A stretch of 44,373 bases of DNA from Tyzzerella sp963558545 (GCF_963558545.1 NZ_CAUWHO010000014.1:1-44373), one strand, 5' to 3'; numbered from the stretch's first letter, positions 25,699-34,511 are shown. The notes: a model not told the origin generated them from the letters alone. Numbers and translations: made by a program.

Positions 25699-26976
25699 TT
25701 AAACATTATATAGTATCCTACCACCAACAATAGTAGTAAGTACTTCTCCAAAAACTGTCATATCTTCATAAGGTGAATATTTTGCTCTAGATAAAAAATC
25801 TTTAGATTTTATTATTTTCTCTTTGTCCTTATCTATAATGATAATGTCTGCATCGTATCCTTCTTTTATCTCACCTTTATCTCTAAGACCTAAAACATTA
25901 GCTGGGTTTTTACTCATTAAAATTGTTATATCCTCTATGGAAAAATCATTTTCTTTTAAAAGCTTTGTATTAGTTATGTTAAATGCAACGTCTAAACCAG
26001 ATATTCCAAATTCTGCCTTTTCAAATTCTGTTGCCTTTTTTTCATATAAAGCTGGGGAATGACCAGATGCTATAATATCTATTGTACCATCTTTAAGCCC
26101 CTCTTTTATAGCTTGTATGTCCTCTTCTTCTCTAAGAGGTGGCATAACCTTTACAAATGTGTTGTAGTTATCTACTTGTTTGTCTGTAAAAGTAAAATAA
26201 TGTGGTGCTGTGCTACAAGTTATACTTACCCCTTCTTTTTTAGCCTGTCTAATAAGCTCTACTGTACCTTTTGTTGTAACATATGATACGTGTACCTTAG
26301 CACCAGTATATTTAGATAGAATAATATTTTTAGCAGCTTCTATTTCTTCTGCTTCTCTAGGTATACCTACAAGTCCTAATTTTGTAGCCATAACCCCATC
26401 ATTTACCGTTCCATTTTTAGTAAGCTTTGGCTCTATTAATGTAGTCATAACGGATATATCAAACATTCTCGAATATAAAAATATATCTCTTAAAAGGTTT
26501 GCATCTTCTATAGTATTATATCCATCAGATATGGCTAAAACGCCTGTTAATATCATCTCACCTATTTCTGATATTTCCTTGCCTTCTCCACCTTTAGTCA
26601 TATTACCTATAGGGTATAAGTTTACATTAGATTTATTTTTACATTTAGAATGTATATATTCTACAACTGTTTTATTATCTACTATTGGCTTAGCAGAAGA
26701 TGATGTTGTAATAGTAGTATAGCCACCTTTAGCACCAGATTCAGAAATTTTTGTAATATTATCTTTACTTTCGTACCCATTTTCAAATATTTTGCACCCA
26801 ATGTCTATAAATCCTGGTAAAACGTAATTATTTTTTGCATCTATTATTTCTATGTTTTCAATATTAATATTTTTATCTATTTTTTTTATAATACCGTTTT
26901 CTATGTAAATGTCCTTTATATCTTTTTGTGATACACCATTAGATACAATTTTTGCATTTTTTATTAATAAATCCAT
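25699..26976 (-). CDS. pyrC: dihydroorotase-like protein lacking the metal site (PyrC')
   Basis: A 425-aa protein that aligns along its length with class I dihydroorotase: YVLPGFID at 51-58, GAKGGYTTIT at 81-90, PPLREEEDI, DGTIDIIASGHSP, FGISGLDVAF. The catalytic residues are gone. The H-x-H after FID is Gly60-Cys61-Lys62. The position of the His in VAHCE is Thr178, the His of CHIST is Tyr232, and the Asp of ATDHAPH is Gly305. With five usual ligands changed it should not hold the zinc centre. The frame is intact, with a good RBS, 5 bp after the pyrB-like gene. By analogy with Pseudomonas and similar ATCase-pDHO complexes, it may be a structural partner of the transcarbamylase. A working dihydroorotase should be elsewhere if the cell makes pyrimidines. 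Confidence 0.85.
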   Translation of the reverse strand: MDLLIKNAKIVSNGVSQKDIKDIYIENGIIKKIDKNINIENIEIIDAKNNYVLPGFIDIGCKIFENGYESKDNITKISESGAKGGYTTITTSSSAKPIVDNKTVVEYIHSKCKNKSNVNLYPIGNMTKGGEGKEISEIGEMILTGVLAISDGYNTIEDANLLRDIFLYSRMFDISVMTTLIEPKLTKNGTVNDGVMATKLGLVGIPREAEEIEAAKNIILSKYTGAKVHVSYVTTKGTVELIRQAKKEGVSITCSTAPHYFTFTDKQVDNYNTFVKVMPPLREEEDIQAIKEGLKDGTIDIIASGHSPALYEKKATEFEKAEFGISGLDVAFNITNTKLLKENDFSIEDITILMSKNPANVLGLRDKGEIKEGYDADIIIIDKDKEKIIKSKDFLSRAKYSPYEDMTVFGEVLTTIVGGRILYNV

Positions 26977-26981
26977 TTAAT

Positions 26982-27905
26982 TTATACCCCCATTCCTAAA
27001 GATAATAAATATAATAAAGCCATACGAACTGCTACACCATTTGTTATTTGGTCGTCCATTAAAACACGCGTACTCTCTAATATAGATGTAGATATTTCTA
27101 TACTTTTGTGTGGCATACCTGGGTGCATAACGATAGCATCTTTGCTAGCATAAGATAATAGAGTTTCATCTAGCTTAAAAAAGCTTTTATACTCATTAAA
27201 AGATGCAAGTTTACTTCCATAAGATTTTTCATCTTGTAGCCTAAGAGTCATTATAACATCAGCATCTTTTACAGCTTCTTTAGGGTCATAATAAACTTTA
27301 ACACCAAATTTTTCAAAATGTCTAGGTATCATAGTAGGTGGCCCAGACACACATACATCTGCTCCCAACTTTAAAAGCCCCCATATATTACTTCTTGTAA
27401 CTCTAGAGCTTTCTACATCACCTATAATAGCCACTTTAAGCCCCTTAAAGCCTCCTTTAGTATTTTTTATAGTCATAAGGTCCAAAAGAGCTTGGCTAGG
27501 GTTTTCATTTATACCATCTCCTGCATTTATAACACTAGCGTTTACATTTTCTGCTATAAATTTGGCACTACCACTCATAGGATGTCTACATATAATAAAA
27601 TCTGCTCCCATTTGGTCTATTGTTCTTCCCATTTCGTGTAAATTTTCATATCTGTTATTAGTTTCTGACACTACTATATCAACTATATTTGCACTTAAAT
27701 ACTGTGCTGCTAGCTCATAAGATAACTTTGCTCTAACACTTCTTTCATAAAATAAAACTATTACAGATTTTCCTTCTAAATAAGGGGATTTTTTATTTTT
27801 TTTACCTATAACGTGTTTCATAGTTTCTGCTGTGTCTAATATATGTAATATTTCTTCAGCACTTATATCCATAAGGCTTATAAAATCTTTTCTTTTAAAT
27901 ATCAT
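26982..27905 (-). CDS. pyrB: aspartate carbamoyltransferase-like protein with altered active site
   Basis: A 307-aa transcarbamylase of normal PyrB length. Kept: Ser56 and Arg58 of the phosphate loop, CRH (107-108 region), NAGDG, Gln138, LLDLMTI, GD..SRV.RSN and RLQDEK. Changed: the S-T-R-T signature reads S-V-R-A (56-59), the Lys84 position is Arg85, the His134 position is Asn135 (NENPSQ), and the PVNRG loop after MHPG reads MPHKS. E. coli ATCase numbering is used. Activity may be reduced, altered or absent. The RBS AAAAGGAG is present. It lies 22 bp after rluD, with no PyrR attenuator before it. I see no PyrI gene. Confidence 0.85.
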   Translation of the reverse strand: MIFKRKDFISLMDISAEEILHILDTAETMKHVIGKKNKKSPYLEGKSVIVLFYERSVRAKLSYELAAQYLSANIVDIVVSETNNRYENLHEMGRTIDQMGADFIICRHPMSGSAKFIAENVNASVINAGDGINENPSQALLDLMTIKNTKGGFKGLKVAIIGDVESSRVTRSNIWGLLKLGADVCVSGPPTMIPRHFEKFGVKVYYDPKEAVKDADVIMTLRLQDEKSYGSKLASFNEYKSFFKLDETLLSYASKDAIVMHPGMPHKSIEISTSILESTRVLMDDQITNGVAVRMALLYLLSLGMGV

Positions 27906-27927
27906 AGATTTTTCTCCTTTTATTTTA

Positions 27928-28836
27928 TTATATTTTTTTTAAAAGCTCTTTAAAATATTGTGGAAGCTCTGTTTCAAACTCCATATACTTGTTAGTAGTT
28001 GGGTGTAAAAATCCCAAAACTTTTGCGTGTAACACTTGGCCTATTAAATTAAATGGTTGCTTTTCCTTACCATATACATTATCTCCTAAAAGAGGATTTC
28101 CTACATATGCCATATGTACTCTTATTTGATGGGTCCTACCTGTTTCTAGCCTTAATTTAATAAAAGTATATTTTTTAAACCTTTGTAACACTTCATAATG
28201 GGTTATTGCTCTTTTAGAATTTTTGTCTGTAACAGCCATTTTTTTTCTGTCAACGGGGTGTCTTCCTATAGGTGCATCTATTGTGCCTGTATCGTTTTTT
28301 AAATTATTATATACAATAGCATAGTATACCCTTGTCATAGAATGGTCTTCTAGCTGACTTGCAAGGCTTTGATGTGCTTTATCATTTTTTGCAACAATAA
28401 GTATACCAGATGTATCTTTGTCTATACGATGTACTATACCAGGACGCATAACACCATTTATACCAGATAAATTGTCTTTACAATGATACATTAAAGCATT
28501 TACTAATGTATGGCTATAATGTCCATTAGCAGGGTGTACAACCATATCTTGAGGTTTATTAATAAGTATAACATCTTCATCTTCATATACTATGTCAAGG
28601 GGTATATCTTCTGGTAAAATGTTTATTTCTTTAGGTTGTTCTATATTTACTATAATTTTGTCATTTTCTTTAAGCTTGTAATTTTTATTAATATTTTTAT
28701 TATTAACTAATATTTTATTTTCTTTTATAAGCTTTTGTATTCTACTTCTTGAAATATTTTCTAAACTATCGTTTAAAAAACTATCTATTCTTTTGTCCTC
28801 ATCATTTTTTAATATTAAAAACTCCAGCTGTTCCAA
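27928..28836 (-). CDS. rluD: RluD/RluA-family 23S rRNA pseudouridine synthase
   Basis: 302-aa pseudouridine synthase with an N-terminal S4 RNA-binding domain (about 14-70) and the catalytic Asp139 in HRIDKDTSG. GRTHQIRVHMAYVGNPLLGD follows toward the C-terminus. It is the YlyB-type gene that follows lspA in Bacillus. The start is TTG at 28836, with AAGGAAG upstream, one base after the lspA stop. Confidence 0.94.
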   Translation of the reverse strand: MEQLEFLILKNDEDKRIDSFLNDSLENISRSRIQKLIKENKILVNNKNINKNYKLKENDKIIVNIEQPKEINILPEDIPLDIVYEDEDVILINKPQDMVVHPANGHYSHTLVNALMYHCKDNLSGINGVMRPGIVHRIDKDTSGILIVAKNDKAHQSLASQLEDHSMTRVYYAIVYNNLKNDTGTIDAPIGRHPVDRKKMAVTDKNSKRAITHYEVLQRFKKYTFIKLRLETGRTHQIRVHMAYVGNPLLGDNVYGKEKQPFNLIGQVLHAKVLGFLHPTTNKYMEFETELPQYFKELLKKI

Positions 28837-28837
28837 A

Positions 28838-29329
28838 CTAATCTTCCTTTTCTTTTTTATCTTTTTTAGGCTCTTCTGAAAGGATAATGACTATTGCAAG
28901 TAAAAATGTACCAACACATACCAATATGTCTGCAACATTAAAAACTGCAAAATCTTTTCCCCAAAATATAAAATGAAACATATCTACTACATATCCTCTA
29001 AAAAGTCTATCTATCATATTCCCTATTGCACCTGATACAATAAATATTAAAGATAATCTAGCTAACCCTAAAAATTTATTTATAGGTAATCTATTGTAAT
29101 AAACTATACATACAACAACTGCAATAAACGCTATCATTACAAATATCCACCTAGCCCCTTGTAGCACACCAAAAGCAGCACCTGTGTTTTCTACATAGGT
29201 AAGGTAAAAAAAGTCTTGTATTACTTTTATAGAACCAACAGGTTTTAGTTTTTGTAAGCAAATAAGTTTAACTATTTGGTCTATTATTATAAATATTATT
29301 GTATATATTATTGGTAGTATTTTTTTCAT
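28838..29329 (-). CDS. lspA: lipoprotein signal peptidase
   Basis: 163-aa aspartyl protease with four membrane segments that cleaves prolipoprotein signal peptides. The catalytic Asp107 is in GNMIDR and Asp134 in FNVAD, and the conserved ENTGAAFG is at 47-54. The C-terminus is short and charged (EEPKKDKKEKED). The RBS GGAGGG overlaps the end of aroB. Confidence 0.96.
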   Translation of the reverse strand: MKKILPIIYTIIFIIIDQIVKLICLQKLKPVGSIKVIQDFFYLTYVENTGAAFGVLQGARWIFVMIAFIAVVVCIVYYNRLPINKFLGLARLSLIFIVSGAIGNMIDRLFRGYVVDMFHFIFWGKDFAVFNVADILVCVGTFLLAIVIILSEEPKKDKKEKED

Positions 29330-29330
29330 T

Positions 29331-30398
29331 TTAGCCCTCCAAAGAATATTTTATAGCATCTAATATCGTTTGTTGTGATACTTTGTTTGTAGCAAAAGCT
29401 TGCCCTATTTTTTTTAGCATAATAATTTTTATTTGTTTATTATCATTTTTTTTATCATATACCATATTATTGTATATGTTTTGTATATTAAAACTTTTAA
29501 AACTATAAATATTAAAATATTTTAGTATTTCTTTAGCTTTTTCTATATCTTCTTTTAATATATATCCCTTTTTGTATGATATATACATACTAGCTATAAT
29601 ACCAATGGCTACACCCTGTCCGTGTAGTATATCAAAATTACTCTCTGTTTCTATAGAATGTCCAAAAGTATGCCCAAAATTTAATATTTCTCTTATTCCT
29701 TTCTCCTTTTCATCTATAGAAACTATGTTAGCTTTTATTTTACAAGATTTATATATCATTTCTGCCAATATGTTTTTATTGTAATTTTTTATTTCTTCTT
29801 TTTTATCTATTATAAAATTTAAGTAATCTTTGTCTAATATATATCCGTGTTTTATAACTTCTGCCATACCATTTTCAAATTGCTCTTTAGGTAGTGTATT
29901 TAATGTGCTTATGTTTATATATACTAAAGATGGGTTGTAAAAACTTCCTATTATATTTTTTTTACCTAAAAAGTCTACACCTGTCTTTCCACCAATACTA
30001 CTATCCACCTGTGATAGTAATGTTGTAGGTACTTGTATAAACTTTATCCCTCTCATATATGTAGCAGCTACAAAACCTGATATATCCCCTACTACTCCTC
30101 CACCAAGAGCAACTATAAGGCTTTTTCTATCTATATTGTTATTAAGTAAAAATTCATATATATTATATATTTGATTTAAATTTTTACTTTGTTCACCATA
30201 TTTTATAGTATATACAAATACATTATATCCTAAAAAACTCTCTTTTATATTTTGCAAATAATATTTGCATACATTATCATCTGTAATAATTACTACATTA
30301 TTGTATTCTATATTATCTTTTATTAAATATCTTTTTATATTATTAAAGTCTTTTTCTATATATATATTGTATTTTTTGTCTATATTTATAGTATACAT
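29331..30398 (-). CDS. aroB: 3-dehydroquinate synthase
   Basis: NAD-dependent second enzyme of the shikimate pathway. Signatures: GGGVVGDISGFVAATYMRG, IQVPTTLLSQVDSSIGGKTG and the metal ligands in the region EVIKHG / FGHTFGHSIE. I choose the ATG at 30398 (MYTINIDKKY): AAGGAG (30410-30405) is 6 bp upstream. A start at 30431 has no RBS. The protein is then about 355 aa. It heads the minus-strand unit aroB-lspA-rluD-pyrB-pyrC. Confidence 0.95.
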   Translation of the reverse strand: MYTINIDKKYNIYIEKDFNNIKRYLIKDNIEYNNVVIITDDNVCKYYLQNIKESFLGYNVFVYTIKYGEQSKNLNQIYNIYEFLLNNNIDRKSLIVALGGGVVGDISGFVAATYMRGIKFIQVPTTLLSQVDSSIGGKTGVDFLGKKNIIGSFYNPSLVYINISTLNTLPKEQFENGMAEVIKHGYILDKDYLNFIIDKKEEIKNYNKNILAEMIYKSCKIKANIVSIDEKEKGIREILNFGHTFGHSIETESNFDILHGQGVAIGIIASMYISYKKGYILKEDIEKAKEILKYFNIYSFKSFNIQNIYNNMVYDKKNDNKQIKIIMLKKIGQAFATNKVSQQTILDAIKYSLEG

Positions 30399-30519
30399 AC
30401 TTTTCTCCTTATGTTTTTTATATTTTATCATACTTTTTTGTATTTTTCTATATTTTTTATTTTATTATATATGCCTATTTTAATATTTATTAATATAAAT
30501 AGGAATTTTAATAAAATAC

Positions 30520-30548
30520 TTGTATTTTCCAGTTATTTAATATATAAT
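30520..30548 (+). promoter_or_regulatory. promoter of the serine uptake/deamination operon
   Basis: TTGTAT (30520-30525) and TATAAT (30543-30548) are 17 bp apart, 40 bp before the sstT start. Confidence 0.65.
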
Positions 30549-30588
30549 TTTCATACATACAATACTTAATATGAAAGGAATGGTTAAT

Positions 30589-31806
30589 ATGGCAATTAAA
30601 AAAATAGGACTTATACCTAAGTTAATAATAGGTATTTTATTAGGTATATTTCTAGGATATGTTACAATGACTCTCTCTAACAAAGGCTTTAAAGATTTTG
30701 AAATAATTATGAAAATAATTGTTACATTAGCAAACTTTTTTAGTCTATTTTTAAAATTTGTAATACCTCTTATGATATTAGCATTTATAACAAAGGGTAT
30801 TTCAGATTTAACACAGGGTGCTGGTAAATTATTAGGCTTTACAACTTTAGTTTCTTATATTTCCACATTAATAGCTGGTACGATAGCATATATAGTTGCT
30901 ATAAACCTTTTCCCTCACTTTATATCTAATAACGCGTTTACTAATTTGAATGATAACAGTAATTTTATACAACCTTTATTTTATATAGATTTAAAGCCAA
31001 TTTTTGATGTTACATCTGCTGTTGTGTTAGCTTTTTTACTTGGGTTATCAATTAGCACAATGAGAGGTAAAGAAATAGGAAATACTACATATGACTTTTT
31101 TACAGAATTTTCTATTATAATAACAAAAGTATTAAATAAAGTTATTATTCCTCTTTTACCATTTTATATTTTATCAACTTTTGCAAACTTAACATATAGT
31201 GGAGAAGCGTTTTCAATATTATCTGTTCTTTGGAAAGTATTTTTAACAGTAATTATTTTGCATATATTATATCTTATAGCAATTTTTATATTTGCTGGTA
31301 TTACTAGTAATAAAAATCCTATTACTCTATTAAAAAACCAAATACCTGGTTATTTAACTGCCATAGGTACTCAATCATCTGCTGCTACAATCCCTGTAAA
31401 TTTAACTTGTGCAGAAAAAAATAATACTTCAAAAGAAATAAGAGAATTTGTTATTCCTCTATGTGCAAATATACATTTAGCAGGTAGTATGATAACTATT
31501 ACATCTTGTGTAACAAGTGTTTTATTAATGAACAATATGGATATAAATATTGGTATGATTGTTTCATTTATATTAACATTAGCAGTTGTAATGATTGCAT
31601 CTCCTGGTGCTCCTGGTGGAGCTATTATGTCTGCTGTTCCATTTTTATCAATGGTTGGTATAGACCCAGACGGTGCAATAGCTGGCCTTTTAATAACATT
31701 ATATATTACTCAAGATAGCTTTGGAACTGCTTGTAATGTATCTGGAGATAATGCTATTGCAATTATTGTAGATAATTTTTATAAAAAATATATAAATAAA
31801 AATTAA
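30589..31806 (+). CDS. sstT: serine/threonine:sodium symporter SstT
   Basis: Dicarboxylate/amino acid:cation symporter family, about 405 aa, with about eight membrane segments and re-entrant loops. The substrate region includes TQSSAATIPVN, PLCANIHLAGS, SPGAPGGAIMS and the C-terminal NVSGDNAIAI. These fit SstT better than glutamate carriers. The ATG at 30589 has AAAGGA 9 bp upstream; the upstream in-frame ATG at 30571 comes before that RBS. It is first in an operon with both serine dehydratase subunits, so serine import feeds pyruvate formation. Confidence 0.92.
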   Translation: MAIKKIGLIPKLIIGILLGIFLGYVTMTLSNKGFKDFEIIMKIIVTLANFFSLFLKFVIPLMILAFITKGISDLTQGAGKLLGFTTLVSYISTLIAGTIAYIVAINLFPHFISNNAFTNLNDNSNFIQPLFYIDLKPIFDVTSAVVLAFLLGLSISTMRGKEIGNTTYDFFTEFSIIITKVLNKVIIPLLPFYILSTFANLTYSGEAFSILSVLWKVFLTVIILHILYLIAIFIFAGITSNKNPITLLKNQIPGYLTAIGTQSSAATIPVNLTCAEKNNTSKEIREFVIPLCANIHLAGSMITITSCVTSVLLMNNMDINIGMIVSFILTLAVVMIASPGAPGGAIMSAVPFLSMVGIDPDGAIAGLLITLYITQDSFGTACNVSGDNAIAIIVDNFYKKYINKN

Positions 31807-31824
31807 TTTATAGGAGGAAGTAAA

Positions 31825-32490
31825 ATGGCTTTTCTTAGTATTTTTGATGTTGTTGGTCCAAATATGGTTGGCCCTTCTAGCTCTCATACGGCTGGTGCTG
31901 CTGCTATATCTTTAATAGCAAAAAAAATGTTTGGCAAAAAGATAAGTAATGTAAAATTTATCCTTTACGGTTCTTTTGCAAAAACTTATAAAGGGCACGG
32001 TACAGATAAAGCCTTGTTAGGTGGTAGCCTTGGCTTTGTATCTGACGATTTAAGAATAAGAGATTCTTTTAATATAGCAAAAGAACTAGGTGTTAATTAT
32101 TATTTTGAAGAAAGTAGTATAGAGTTAGACCACCCAAATATTGTTGATGTTTGTATGGAAAGCAAATCTGGTGATAAAATGATAGTAAGGGGAGTATCTA
32201 TTGGTGGTGGCAAAGTAAAAATTGTTGCTATTGACGGTACTTCAGTAGAATTCTTTGGAGAATATCCTACACTTATTATAGACCATTTAGATAAGAAAGG
32301 TGTTATAGCATTTATATCTAACTGCTTACAAGATACTAATACAAATATAGCATTTATGAAAGTTTATAGAGATGATAAAGGCGAAAAAGCCCACTCTATT
32401 ATAGAATGTGACGATAAAATAAATGAAAATATTATTAATATTCTAAAACAAAACGAAAATATTATTAATGTAATGTTATTACAAATATAA
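31825..32490 (+). CDS. sdaAB: L-serine dehydratase, beta subunit
   Basis: 221-aa subunit of the oxygen-sensitive iron-sulfur L-serine dehydratase (serine to pyruvate and ammonia). The N-terminal signature SIFDVVGPNMVGPSSSHTAG is typical. A C-terminal ACT domain (about 145-221) may sense amino acids. The RBS is AGGAGG. It lies 18 bp after sstT and 12 bp before the alpha subunit. Confidence 0.96.
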   Translation: MAFLSIFDVVGPNMVGPSSSHTAGAAAISLIAKKMFGKKISNVKFILYGSFAKTYKGHGTDKALLGGSLGFVSDDLRIRDSFNIAKELGVNYYFEESSIELDHPNIVDVCMESKSGDKMIVRGVSIGGGKVKIVAIDGTSVEFFGEYPTLIIDHLDKKGVIAFISNCLQDTNTNIAFMKVYRDDKGEKAHSIIECDDKINENIINILKQNENIINVMLLQI

Positions 32491-32502
32491 GGGGGTAATT
32501 TT

Positions 32503-33372
32503 GTGAATTTTAATTATGCTAAAGAGCTTCTAGACCTTTGCGAAAAAAATAATCTTCCTATATCTGAAGTAATGATTAGAAGAGAGCTTGCTAACACAGA
32601 TACCACTAGAGAAGAAATTATACAAAAAATGACTAAATCTCTAAATATAATGAAAGATGCAATTAAAACTCCTTTAGAAACAACTGTTAAAACTATGGGT
32701 GGTTTAATTGGTGGAGAAGAAAAAAAACTTATTGATAGATTAAAAGAAGGTAAAACATTATCTGGTAGCCTAACAACAAAAGCTTTAGCTTATGCTCTTG
32801 GTGTTTTAGAGGTAAATACAAGTATGGGTATTATAGTTGCAGCGCCTACTGCTGGTGCTGCTGGTGTTTTACCTGGATTATTATTAGCATTGAAAGAAGA
32901 ATTTAATTTATCAGATGAATGTGTATTAAACGGTTTATTTAATGCTAGTGCTATTGGATATTTATTAATGAGAAACGCGTCTGTTGCTGGTGCAGAAGCA
33001 GGTTGTCAAGCAGAGGTTGGCTCTGCATCTGCTATGGCTGCTGCGGCAGCTGTTGAAATGATGGGTGGTAGTCCACAACAATGTATGTATGCTGCATCTA
33101 CTGCACTCCAAAACCTTTTAGGTCTTGTTTGTGACCCTGTTGCAGGCCTTGTAGAAGTACCTTGTCAAGCAAGAAATGGTATAGGAACTACTAATGCCTT
33201 AATATGTGCAGAAATGGCTTTAGCTGGTATATCTAATATTATCCCTTTAGATGAAATGATAGAATGTATGTATTCGGTAGGTAAAAATATGCCTTCTGAA
33301 CTTAGAGAAACTGCTCTTGGTGGTTGTGCAAAAACACCTACTGGTTGTAGTAAATGCTATCTTGTTAAATAA
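32503..33372 (+). CDS. sdaAA: L-serine dehydratase, alpha subunit
   Basis: 289-aa catalytic subunit that holds the [4Fe-4S] cluster. Cysteines lie in CDPVAGLVEVPCQARNG and the C-terminal GGCAKTPTGCSKC. The region with GSLTTKALAYALGVLE and APTAGAAGVLPG is conserved. The start is GTG at 32503, with GGGGG about 8 bp upstream. A strong terminator closes the operon. Confidence 0.96.
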   Translation: MNFNYAKELLDLCEKNNLPISEVMIRRELANTDTTREEIIQKMTKSLNIMKDAIKTPLETTVKTMGGLIGGEEKKLIDRLKEGKTLSGSLTTKALAYALGVLEVNTSMGIIVAAPTAGAAGVLPGLLLALKEEFNLSDECVLNGLFNASAIGYLLMRNASVAGAEAGCQAEVGSASAMAAAAAVEMMGGSPQQCMYAASTALQNLLGLVCDPVAGLVEVPCQARNGIGTTNALICAEMALAGISNIIPLDEMIECMYSVGKNMPSELRETALGGCAKTPTGCSKCYLVK

Positions 33373-33428
33373 ATCTTAATCTTATAATAAACAACATTTT
33401 ATAAAAATACTACGCTAATATAAAATAT

Positions 33429-33460
33429 AAAAACTCACTTATAAAAAGTGAGTTTTTATT
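33429..33460 (+). terminator. terminator of the sstT-sdaAB-sdaAA operon
   Basis: A perfect 12-bp stem AAAAACTCACTT (33429-33440) / AAGTGAGTTTTT (33446-33457) has an ATAAA loop, and TTTTTATT overlaps the end of the stem. Confidence 0.88.
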
Positions 33461-33550
33461 AAATACAGTTAAGATATTCCTATATATTTTTATTGGTAAA
33501 AATTATATAGGAATATCTGTTTTTAATACAAAGTATTAAAAACATTGATT
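33458..33550 (-). repeat. interspersed AT-rich repeat, short complete copy
   Basis: On the minus strand it begins AATCAATGTTTTTAATAC and ends TCTTAACTGTATTTAATA, matching both ends of the 125-bp units at 16.7 kb. The middle is different and shorter. It contains a perfect 15-bp inverted pair, AGATATTCCTATATA (33472-33486) / 33504-33518, and a perfect 10-bp hairpin (33520-33529 / 33533-33542). It exactly fills the space between the sdaAA terminator and the trxB stop codon. Confidence 0.88.
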
Positions 33551-34480
33551 TTAAAATTTAGTTGCTAAATATTTTTCAATAGACGTAATGGCATTAGCAC
33601 CATCAGATACAGCCGTTACTATTTGTCTTAAAGCTTTTGTACGAACATCGCCAGCAACAAAAACTCCCTCTACAGATGTTTTACAATCTTCTGTTGCAAC
33701 AATGTAATTACCATCATCAAGTTGTAAATGTTTTTCAAATATATGGCTATTAGGTATAATGCCTATTGCAACAAACACTCCATCTACATCTAAAGATTTT
33801 TTTTCATTTGTTTTTACATTACATACATTAATAGAACTTACTTCTCCTTCTCCACATATTTCATCTACAACTGTATCCCATATTATTTCTATATTATTTA
33901 TAGAGAATACTTTTTCTTGTAAAATTTTTACCCCTCTAAATTCATCACGTCTGTGTATAAGGTAAACTTTTTTACAAAGCCTTGATAAAAATATAGCATC
34001 TTCCAAAGCAACATCTCCACCACCAACAACTGCTACTGTCTTTTCTTTATAAAAAGCTCCATCACAAGTAGCACAATAAGAAACGCCCTTTCCATAAAGC
34101 TCTTTTTCACCTTTAACATCTAAGAGCCTATGTTGAGCTCCTGTTGCTATTATAACAGTTTTTGTTAAAAATTCATTTTTTTTACAATGTACTTTTTTTA
34201 TTTTATCCATTAGTTCAAGTTCTAAAACTTCATCTTTTACAAACTGAGAACCTAGCTTTTCTGCGTGTTGTCTAAATTTTTGTCCCATATCAAAACCATT
34301 AATTTCTGGCAAGCCTGGATAATTATCTACTTCATAAGTATTTAAAACTTGACCACCACTCATATATTGCTTTTCTATAGTTATAGTTTTTAATTTAGCT
34401 CTTTCTGCATATATAGCAGCTGCAAGACCAGATGGTCCAGAACCTATTATTACAACATCATATATATTATCATTATTCAT
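33551..34480 (-). CDS. trxB: thioredoxin reductase
   Basis: NADPH-dependent FAD disulfide reductase, about 309 aa. The FAD motif GSGPSGLAAAIYAERA is near the N-terminus. The redox-active CATC lies in SYCATCDGAFY. The NADPH motif is GGGDVALEDA, followed by the phosphate-binding HRRDEFR. GDVRTKALRQIVTAVSDGA is near the C-terminus. I choose the ATG at 34480, with GAGGTGA 6-8 bp upstream; the longer frame starts at a GTG inside that RBS. No thioredoxin gene is adjacent. Confidence 0.95.
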   Translation of the reverse strand: MNNDNIYDVVIIGSGPSGLAAAIYAERAKLKTITIEKQYMSGGQVLNTYEVDNYPGLPEINGFDMGQKFRQHAEKLGSQFVKDEVLELELMDKIKKVHCKKNEFLTKTVIIATGAQHRLLDVKGEKELYGKGVSYCATCDGAFYKEKTVAVVGGGDVALEDAIFLSRLCKKVYLIHRRDEFRGVKILQEKVFSINNIEIIWDTVVDEICGEGEVSSINVCNVKTNEKKSLDVDGVFVAIGIIPNSHIFEKHLQLDDGNYIVATEDCKTSVEGVFVAGDVRTKALRQIVTAVSDGANAITSIEKYLATKF

Positions 34481-34511
34481 AGTTATCACCTCTAATTTAA
34501 TTATACTTTTT

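Noticed and set aside
25699..26976. Frameshifted or truncated pyrC pseudogene
   Set aside because: The frame is complete, of normal length, with a good RBS and aligned landmarks throughout; only catalytic positions are changed.
27906..27927. PyrR attenuator before pyrB
   Set aside because: The gap after rluD is only 22 bp and has no hairpin, so there is no room for one.
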